DNA of 11,360 bases from Clostridiales bacterium (GTDB lineage Bacteria > Bacillota > Clostridia > Christensenellales > CAG-917). This document shows, piece after piece, positions 6,068 to 11,360 of this stretch. The first letter of the stretch is position 1, and every line of letters begins with the position of its first letter. Under the pieces are notes generated by a model. It was not told the origin of the DNA. It worked only from the letters and a program-made list of their open reading frames with translations, and made no database searches. The position numbers were made by a program, and so were the translations under genes. The stretch spans positions 1 to 11,360 of the forward strand of contig JAAVHW010000084.1 of the NCBI GenBank assembly GCA_014799525.1, written 5' to 3'.

Positions 6068-7870
6068 TCAGTTATCTATCTTGAGGATAGATATAAACGC
6101 CTCGCTCGGCACCTCAACAGAGCCAACCTTGCGCATACGCTTCTTGCCCTCTTTCTGCTTTTCAAGCAGCTTTTTCTTTCTCGTGATATCGCCGCCGTAG
6201 CACTTTGCAAGCACGTCCTTTCTCATAGCCTTGACTGTTTCACGAGCTATGATTTTTCCTCCAACGGTTGCTTGAATCGGGACTTCGAATAGCTGTCTTG
6301 GAATGACCTCTTTAAGCTTTTCCGCAATACCTCTGCCGCGAGAATAGGCATTGTCGCGGTGGACGATGATAGAAAGCGCGTCGCACACGTCGCCGTTTAT
6401 CATCATATCGAGGCGAACGAGGTCGCTTTTGTCATAGCCGTCGGTTTCATAATCCAGCGAAGCATAGCCGCGCGTACGCGACTTAAGGCTGTCGAAGAAG
6501 TCGTATATAATCTCGTTGAGCGGAATGCGGTAGGTAATCTGCACTCTCGTCGGGTCAATATAGGACATATCGATAAACACGCCGCGCTTACTCTGACAAA
6601 GCTCCATAATTGCGCCTACGTAGTCTGGCGGAGTGAACAACTTAGCACAAACCATAGGCTCTTCTATGGAAGCAATTTCGGATGTGTTCGGCAGTGCCGT
6701 AGGATTGTCTATCGTAAGCTTTTCGCCGTTTGTCTTTGTGACTATATATGAAACGCTCGGCGCGGTTGTTATGAGGTCGAGGTCAAACTCGCGCTCTAAC
6801 CTCTCCTCTATTATTTCCATATGGAGAAGCCCAAGGAAGCCGCAGCGGAAGCCGAATCCAAGCGCGGACGACACTTCGGGTTCAAAGCTTAGCGAAGCGT
6901 CATTGAGCTGCAATTTGAGAAGAGCTTCCTTCAAGTCATCATATCTCGCACCGTCGGCAGGGAAAACGCCTGTGTATACCATAGGCGTAGCCTTTTTATA
7001 TCCTGGGAGCGGCTCGCTTGCAGGAGCTTCGGCGTTTGTTATGGTATCGCCGACCGCCGTATCGCTTACGTTTTTGATGCTTGCGGCTATGTAGCCAACC
7101 TCGCCGGCAGACAGACGCGCGCACGGAATCATATTCGGCGAAAAATAGCCTACTTCAACGACCTCGAAAACCTTGCCGCTTGAGAACATCTTTCTCTTGT
7201 CTCCAACCTTGACGGTGCCGTCAACAATGCGCACCATAGAAATTGCGCCGCGGTAGTTGTCGTAGAAGCTGTCAAATATCAACGCCTTGAGCGGTGCGTT
7301 CTCATCGCCGCTCGGGGAAGGAAGCTTTTCAACAATCTGCCCGATAAGGTCGTCAACACCCGTGCCGTCTTTAGCCGACACAAGCGGACAGCCGTCGGTA
7401 TCCAAGCCTATTATATCCTCTATCTCAAGCTTTACACCGTCCACGTCCGCGGATGCCAAGTCAATCTTGTTTATGACGGGCATGATTTCAAGCTCGTTTT
7501 CAAGCGCAAGATACACGTTTGAGAGAGTCTGCGCCTCTACGCCCTGCGTAGCGTCAACCACAAGCAACGCGCCCTCACAAGCCGCAAGCGAACGCGAAAC
7601 CTCATAGGTAAAGTCCACGTGTCCAGGGGTATCAATAAGATTCAGCACGTACTCCTCGCCCTTATGCTTGTAGTAAAGGCGGCAGGTCTGAAGCTTTATC
7701 GTGATGCCGCGCTCCTTTTCAATATCCATATTGTCAAGAAGCTGGTTTTCCATTTCGCGCTCAGAAACAGTACCCGTCCTTTCAATGAGTCTGTCTGCAA
7801 GCGTACTCTTGCCGTGGTCGATGTGGGCAATGATGGAAAAATTTCTTATATGCTGTCTATCCAAAGTCAC
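6068..7870 (-). CDS. lepA: Elongation factor 4 (LepA), ribosomal back-translocase GTPase
   Basis: LepA is a translational GTPase that binds ribosomes and affects translocation and subunit assembly. All GTPase motifs are present: AHIDHGKST (15-23), ERGIT (53-57), DTPGH (80-84), NKID (134-137) and SAK (165-167). EF-G-like domains follow, with [14 protein letters not shown] in the domain III area, and the LepA-specific C-terminal domain carries [22 protein letters not shown] near the end. At 600 residues it is full length. The frame opens at GTG (7868-7870), but the GAGG ribosome site lies one base from that codon. TTG at 7862-7864 is seven bases from GAGG and gives [10 protein letters not shown], so it is the more likely start. 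hemW follows downstream. Confidence 0.97.
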   Translation of the reverse strand: MTLDRQHIRNFSIIAHIDHGKSTLADRLIERTGTVSEREMENQLLDNMDIEKERGITIKLQTCRLYYKHKGEEYVLNLIDTPGHVDFTYEVSRSLAACEGALLVVDATQGVEAQTLSNVYLALENELEIMPVINKIDLASADVDGVKLEIEDIIGLDTDGCPLVSAKDGTGVDDLIGQIVEKLPSPSGDENAPLKALIFDSFYDNYRGAISMVRIVDGTVKVGDKRKMFSSGKVFEVVEVGYFSPNMIPCARLSAGEVGYIAASIKNVSDTAVGDTITNAEAPASEPLPGYKKATPMVYTGVFPADGARYDDLKEALLKLQLNDASLSFEPEVSSALGFGFRCGFLGLLHMEIIEERLEREFDLDLITTAPSVSYIVTKTNGEKLTIDNPTALPNTSEIASIEEPMVCAKLFTPPDYVGAIMELCQSKRGVFIDMSYIDPTRVQITYRIPLNEIIYDFFDSLKSRTRGYASLDYETDGYDKSDLVRLDMMINGDVCDALSIIVHRDNAYSRGRGIAEKLKEVIPRQLFEVPIQATVGGKIIARETVKAMRKDVLAKCYGGDITRKKKLLEKQKEGKKRMRKVGSVEVPSEAFISILKIDN

Positions 7871-7945
7871 ACCTCGTTCTATCTATCCGATTCCGCCCAC
7901 CTTATTCAAGGGAGCGCATCGCATAAATTTTTTTTAAGAAATGTA

Positions 7946-7974
7946 TTGACTTTATTATAATTGAAGAATAAAAT
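7946..7974 (+). promoter_or_regulatory. Promoter for the glycerophosphodiester phosphodiesterase gene
   Basis: TTGACT (7946-7951) and TAAAAT (7969-7974) are 17 bases apart, with five of six matches at each box. A TATAAT-like sequence lies within the spacer. Transcription should start near 7981, giving a leader of about 33 bases with AAAGGGG (8001-8007) before the ATG. The divergent lepA gene starts 76 bases upstream. Confidence 0.7.
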
Positions 7975-8013
7975 TTTATCAATAGAATGAAGTAAATAAT
8001 AAAGGGGTTTATT

Positions 8014-8793
8014 ATGAATTTTCAATGGCTTTTTGACCGTCCTATTGCGCACCGCGGCTTACATAATGCAGAGATTCCCGAAAACAGCATTCCCGCATAT
8101 GAAAATGCAATTGCGCACAACTACAATATCGAGATTGACGTGCACCTCACAAAAGACGGACATCTTGTCATCTTCCACGACAACACTCTAAAGAGAGTTT
8201 GCGGAGTTGACAAGGCTATAAAGGACTGCACTCTTGCAGAGCTTAAAACCTATCGCCTACTCGGGACGGAATATACAATTCCAACCTTCGACGAGTTTTT
8301 GAAGGTCATTGACGGCAAGGTCGGCATACTCTGCGAAATAAAGGGCATAAATCCCTTTGACAACTCAATCGTTAAGGCTACCCTTGAGAGGCTGAAAACC
8401 TACAATGGCAGAATTGCAATTCAATCCTTCAACTACGGCGCAGTGAAATATGCAAGAAAGCATAGTTCTCTTCCGACAGGCGAACTCTTTACTTGGTGTT
8501 CTCCCGACGGAAAAAAACCAAGGTGGTGGGTAACAAGCATGATGGGCAAGATGTGGCTCGCAAAACTGTGCAAGCCCCAATTTTTAGCCTATGACGTGCG
8601 CGCCTGCGCTCCCGAGCTTTCAGAAAACAAGTGGCTCTTAAAGGGCGGCAAGAAGCTCCCCGTACTCATGTGGACGGTGGTTGACTCCAAGTGCGTCGAG
8701 GTTGCTCGCAAATATGCAAACAACATCATCTTTGAATATATGGATGTTGACTACGTTGAGGAATGCGTAGGGACTTTCAGACCTCTAAAATAA
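8014..8793 (+). CDS. Glycerophosphodiester phosphodiesterase (GDPD family)
   Basis: GDPD enzymes hydrolyse glycerophosphodiesters to glycerol 3-phosphate and an alcohol, recycling phospholipid head groups. The TIM-barrel signature is present: AHRG (12-15, with H13 and R14), PEN (22-24), E40 and D42 in EIDVHLTKDG, catalytic FHD (54-56, H55), and CEIKG (107-111, E108 and K110). At 259 residues it is a normal cytoplasmic-size member with no signal peptide or membrane segment, so an intracellular UgpQ-like role is more likely than a secreted GlpQ-like one. It is the only complete plus-strand gene in the window, with its own promoter, a good ribosome site and a terminator 31 bases after the stop. 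Confidence 0.92.
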   Translation: MNFQWLFDRPIAHRGLHNAEIPENSIPAYENAIAHNYNIEIDVHLTKDGHLVIFHDNTLKRVCGVDKAIKDCTLAELKTYRLLGTEYTIPTFDEFLKVIDGKVGILCEIKGINPFDNSIVKATLERLKTYNGRIAIQSFNYGAVKYARKHSSLPTGELFTWCSPDGKKPRWWVTSMMGKMWLAKLCKPQFLAYDVRACAPELSENKWLLKGGKKLPVLMWTVVDSKCVEVARKYANNIIFEYMDVDYVEECVGTFRPLK

Positions 8794-8824
8794 TTCCACT
8801 ACAGAAATATAAAATTAAAATATA

Positions 8825-8854
8825 GGATTGGCGCACGAGTGCGCCAATCCTTTT
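8825..8854. terminator. Hairpin terminator between convergent genes
   Basis: GGATTGGCGCAC-GA-GTGCGCCAATCC (8825-8850) is a perfect 12-base inverted repeat, followed by TTTT on the plus strand and by TATATTTT on the minus strand. It sits between the phosphodiesterase stop (8793) and the rluD-like stop (8897), so it can end transcription from both sides. Confidence 0.88.
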
Positions 8855-8896
8855 AAATGCAAAACACTTTTATAAAAAACGAGATATTTTAGAATA

Positions 8897-9790
8897 CTAC
8901 TTGTCGATTTTGCTCAAAACCTCTTGAAAATAGTTGGGTAAAGCGCACTCAAAGTGCATTTCCTCGCCTGTGTGCGGATGCTCTAAAATAAGCTCCGCGG
9001 CATGCAAAAGCTGCCCTTTTGAGTACAATGCAGTAGAGCCGCCGTACACCTCGTCCCCCACTATCGGATGATGCAGGCTTGCGGAGTGAACGCGTATCTG
9101 ATGCGTACGCCCCGTTTCAAGCTCGAAGCGCGTCAGCGTATATTTGCCGTATCGTTTCAAAACCTTGTAGTGAGTGACCGCACGTCTGCCGCCCTCAACT
9201 ATTGCCATTTTTTTTCTATCCTTTTTGCTGCGGGCTATGGGTGCGTCAACAGTGCCGCTGTCCTCTTTGAAGTTTCCGTCGCACAGTCCGAGATATATTC
9301 GCCTCGCCGTCTTTTTTTCTATTTGCGATGCAAGACTGTTATGCGCCTCGTCGTTTTTTGCAACGACGATAAGCCCCGAAGTGTCCTTATCCAGTCTATG
9401 AACAATGCCTGGGCGAATTACGCCGTTTATTGAGCTTAGGCTGTCGAGATTGTAAAGCAATGCGTTTACAAGCGTATCGTTCTTTCTATATGACGAGGCT
9501 TGATGCACAACCATACCCTGCGGCTTATTTATGACGGCAAGGTACTCGTCTTGATATACAATATCAAGCGGAATATTTTCTGCTTTGATTTCAAGGGTTT
9601 GCGGCTCGGGTGGCGTAAATTCAACCTCGTCGCCAAGTCTTAGCTCAAAGCCGCTCTTGAAGCGTAAAGTTCCATTAACAGCAACGCCCGCGCTCTCAAT
9701 ACAGCTTTTAGCGTTCGAGCGCGAGATTCCAAACTTATCCGCAATAAAAACGTCAAGTCTAATTTTGTCAGTGTCAACAGTGCAATTCAT
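8897..9790 (-). CDS. rluD: RluA-family 23S rRNA pseudouridine synthase (RluD-like)
   Basis: The enzyme isomerises specific uridines in large-subunit rRNA. An N-terminal S4 RNA-binding domain (about 9-60, RLDVFIADKFGISRSNAK) precedes the pseudouridine synthase domain. The catalytic motif is GIVHRLDKDTSGL (128-140), with D134 as nucleophile. VINKPQGMVVH (86-96) and ETGRTHQIRVH (225-235) are further family hallmarks. At 297 residues it is the normal size for S4-containing RluD/YlyB proteins, and its place after lspA is the usual Gram-positive order. The exact target uridines cannot be read from sequence. The ATG has no close ribosome site; AAGGA lies about 17 bases upstream, which is too far to be optimal. 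Confidence 0.93.
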   Translation of the reverse strand: MNCTVDTDKIRLDVFIADKFGISRSNAKSCIESAGVAVNGTLRFKSGFELRLGDEVEFTPPEPQTLEIKAENIPLDIVYQDEYLAVINKPQGMVVHQASSYRKNDTLVNALLYNLDSLSSINGVIRPGIVHRLDKDTSGLIVVAKNDEAHNSLASQIEKKTARRIYLGLCDGNFKEDSGTVDAPIARSKKDRKKMAIVEGGRRAVTHYKVLKRYGKYTLTRFELETGRTHQIRVHSASLHHPIVGDEVYGGSTALYSKGQLLHAAELILEHPHTGEEMHFECALPNYFQEVLSKIDK

Positions 9791-9861
9791 AAATTTGAAT
9801 TATCGTAATCCTTTGGTTATCTACAAATGCTATTGTATTCTTGCTTGATAGCGTCCTCTTC

Positions 9862-9889
9862 GTCATTGCGAGGCTTAGCTGCGCAATCC
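9862..9889. repeat. REP-like palindromic repeat between lspA and the rluD-like gene
   Basis: GTCATTGCGAGG...GCGCAATCC has inverted ends ATTGCG/CGCAAT around an AGGCTTAGCTG centre. It closely resembles the short GTCATTGCGAG...GCAATCC palindromes dispersed through intergenic DNA of many bacterial genomes (recalled from general knowledge). Only one copy is in the window. It lies in the 129-base gap between lspA and the rluD-like gene, in which I see no promoter. Confidence 0.5.
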
Positions 9890-9919
9890 AATCGTCATGC
9901 AGCAAAACCAATCAGCCGT

Positions 9920-10597
9920 CTACTGCTCGTCTTTTTTATCCTTATCAGTAGGCTCAACAAAGCTATACTCGTTTTCAGACTTAAGCATCGGATTTAAGTT
10001 TATAGGCGCGTCAAGCGGGTCCTGCATAGGCTCTTCAACCTTACCTGCCTGCTCCTCTTCAAACTCCTTTTGGCTCTTATTACGCTCTTTAAACAGCATA
10101 ACGATAAGAACCACAATGAGCATAAACGTGCCGACCGTCACAAACATATCCGCTACGTTGAATATCGCAAAGCTCTCCCAAAAAGCAAATTGAATGAAGT
10201 CGCGCACATAGCCGGGGTTTATTCTGTCAATGAGATTGCCAAGCCCACCGCCTACGATAAACAGCAGAGATATGCGCAGCCACTCCGTTTCCTTTTGCGC
10301 AAATATCAGATAGATTGAAATGGCGACAATCACAATTGCGGTTACCACCGTAAGCGCGGTGGTATTGCCCGAAAACATTCCAAAGCCCGCGCCAGTATTT
10401 GTTGTAAACGTAATATCGATAAGTCCCTTGATAAGCGGATGCGACTCGCCTATCGTCATAGTCTTTTCGATATGAGCCTTTGTGAGAAGGTCAACAAGCA
10501 AAATTACGCCTATAACGGCTATCTCGATGAGGATAACCCACCAACGCTTTTTGAGCACGTCTATTACGTCCTGCTTGCTTATCTTAAACTTTGCCAT
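9920..10597 (-). CDS. lspA: Lipoprotein signal peptidase (signal peptidase II) with acidic C-terminal tail
   Basis: LspA is the inner-membrane aspartyl protease that removes signal peptides from lipidated prolipoproteins. Hydrophobic segments lie at about 20-37, 80-100, 108-120 and 151-169. Conserved blocks include TTNTGAGFGMF (65-75), GGGLGNLIDR (116-125) with VRDF (131-134), and FNVAD (146-150). The catalytic pair is expected to be D133 and D150. Typical LspA proteins have 150-170 residues; this one has 225 because of an N-terminal basic lead and a charged, Glu/Asp/Lys-rich tail after residue 170 that should lie in the cytoplasm. AGGAG is six bases before the ATG and overlaps the TAG stop of sepF, so the two genes are probably translationally coupled. 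Confidence 0.95.
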   Translation of the reverse strand: MAKFKISKQDVIDVLKKRWWVILIEIAVIGVILLVDLLTKAHIEKTMTIGESHPLIKGLIDITFTTNTGAGFGMFSGNTTALTVVTAIVIVAISIYLIFAQKETEWLRISLLFIVGGGLGNLIDRINPGYVRDFIQFAFWESFAIFNVADMFVTVGTFMLIVVLIVMLFKERNKSQKEFEEEQAGKVEEPMQDPLDAPINLNPMLKSENEYSFVEPTDKDKKDEQ

Positions 10598-10606
10598 AGC
10601 GCACTC

Positions 10607-11029
10607 CTATTTTCTTGTGAACTGCGGAGGAATCGTGATTGTTACGCCAGCAGGAGCAAAGAGGAAAATATTCTTTGTTATTGGCTGTATGCTGCCGCCG
10701 AGCGCATATATCGCTCCGCTCATAAAGTCGAGTATGCGATACACCGACGCTTGATTGACGGCGGAAAAGTCAACGATAACCTGCTCGCGCAGCTTCAAGT
10801 GGTCTATGAGCAATTGCACGTCCTCATAGGTTTTTGGCGAGTTTATAATGACTCCGCCGCTTGAGTATCCGCCCGAATACGCGCCTGCGGCAGAACCGCC
10901 TGCCGTATATGTCTGTGAAGCGCGACTGTCATATGAGCGGCTGTCGCGTCCGAACAGCCTTCCAAGGCGACCGCCTTGCTCGTCGCGCGAGCCCGAATTG
11001 GAATATGTTCTGTAATCTCTTTCTTCCAT
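10607..11029 (-). CDS. sepF: Cell division protein SepF
   Basis: SepF polymerises and anchors FtsZ to the membrane at the division site in Gram-positive and related bacteria. The C-terminal SepF/DUF552 domain is clear at about residues 60-138, with INSPKTYEDVQLLIDHLK, VIVDFSAVNQASVYRILDFM and GGSIQPITKNIFLFAP. The N-terminal half is Gly/Ser/Arg-rich and disordered. The frame could open two codons earlier at TTG (11033-11035), but AGG is nine bases before the ATG at 11027-11029 and only three before the TTG, so I use the ATG (140 residues). The usual N-terminal membrane-binding helix is not obvious; RLGRLFGR at 21-28 is the nearest candidate. yggS lies upstream and lspA is coupled downstream. 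Confidence 0.93.
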   Translation of the reverse strand: MEERDYRTYSNSGSRDEQGGRLGRLFGRDSRSYDSRASQTYTAGGSAAGAYSGGYSSGGVIINSPKTYEDVQLLIDHLKLREQVIVDFSAVNQASVYRILDFMSGAIYALGGSIQPITKNIFLFAPAGVTITIPPQFTRK

Positions 11030-11058
11030 AATCAACTACCTGTATGCCTAAATTCCCA

Positions 11059-11182
11059 CTTCGTGGGTTTACTATTTTCTGTCATCCTCTATCTTGCACG
11101 CTTTGTGGGCTTGCTTTTTCTGTCGTCACACGTTTTATCAGCTTCGTGGGTCTACTGTTTTCCGTTTGATGAAACCGAGCAG
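11059..11182. repeat. Three imperfect 41-42 bp tandem repeats upstream of sepF
   Basis: Units start at 11059, 11101 and 11142. Each begins CTTCGTGGGT or CTTTGTGGGC and continues with a CTATTTTCTGTC-like stretch; the second half of each unit is diverged. The first copy is also part of a small hairpin, CCCAC-TTC-GTGGG (11055-11067). They fill most of the gap between yggS and sepF, so they would be transcribed as an intercistronic spacer. The unit length is not a multiple of three throughout, and I see no ORF. Confidence 0.7.
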
Positions 11183-11360
11183 TTATATACGCGCCGTTCT
11201 CTCACCAAACAGAATGCTGCCAAGGCGTATCATATTTGCACCATGCCCGAGCGCAATTTTGTAATCACCGGACATACCTGCAGAAAGATACTTGATATGC
11301 ACGTTATCCTGCGATATTCCCTTTACGCTCTCGAATATGCCGTACAGCTCTTCGTACAGC
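11183..11360 (-). CDS. yggS: YggS/PLPBP-family pyridoxal phosphate-binding protein (C-terminal part)
   Basis: The gene enters from the right edge and ends at TAA (11183-11185). The 58 visible codons include HIKYLSAGMSGDYKIALGHGANMIRLGSILFGER, which matches the C-terminal signature of the YggS/YlmE/PROSC family (SMGMSxDYxxAI...G...RIGxxIFG). These are single-domain, cytosolic PLP-binding TIM-barrel proteins that buffer vitamin B6 and affect amino-acid homeostasis rather than catalyse a known reaction. The PLP lysine lies in the missing N-terminal part. Its place directly before sepF is the standard Gram-positive arrangement and supports the call. Confidence 0.92.
   Translation of the reverse strand, partial: LYEELYGIFESVKGISQDNVHIKYLSAGMSGDYKIALGHGANMIRLGSILFGERTARI

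Noticed and set aside
7880..7909. lepA promoter TTGAAT-18-TAGATA on the minus strand
   Set aside because: Its predicted start would fall within or next to the ribosome site, so it would truncate the signal needed to translate lepA.

Overview
The window reads as ordinary chromosome from a Bacillota/Clostridia-like, low-to-mid GC bacterium. This is inferred from SepF beside YggS, LspA and an RluA-family synthase (the classic Gram-positive ylm neighbourhood), good AGGAGG-type ribosome sites, GTG starts, and a Rho with a long N-terminal linker. I cannot name the genus. Protein genes fill about 10.3 kb and almost all lie on the minus strand.

Left end (1-1016): the tail of an unidentified plus-strand gene ends at a perfect 32-bp palindromic terminator. 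Facing it on the minus strand is a non-coding unit: a strong promoter (753-781), a leader that can fold into hairpins (661-745), tRNA-Ser(GGA) (536-628), then about 400 bases of hairpins and duplicated pieces of the tRNA 3' end. This mosaic is the least explained part of the window. A 128-bp inverted repeat (893-1020) abuts the rho stop codon.

Middle (1017-7870, minus strand): prs, an MBL-fold hydrolase and rho run in one direction behind a clear promoter at 4689-4717. The prs stop codon overlaps the ribosome site of the hydrolase gene. Upstream of them lie lepA then hemW. Together they cover nucleotide precursor supply (PRPP), transcription termination, ribosome back-translocation/assembly and haem chaperoning.

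Right part (7871-11360): a single plus-strand glycerophosphodiester phosphodiesterase with its own promoter and hairpin terminator converges on an rluD-like gene. Then, reading in transcription order on the minus strand, come yggS (partial), a three-copy 41-42 bp tandem repeat, sepF, lspA and the rluD-like gene. sepF and lspA are translationally coupled. The ylmG, ylmH and divIVA genes often found between sepF and lspA are missing here.

No protein-coding defence, mobile or novel enzyme system is visible. The unusual content is RNA/DNA structure around tRNA-Ser, the inverted repeat at rho, and the repeats upstream of sepF.
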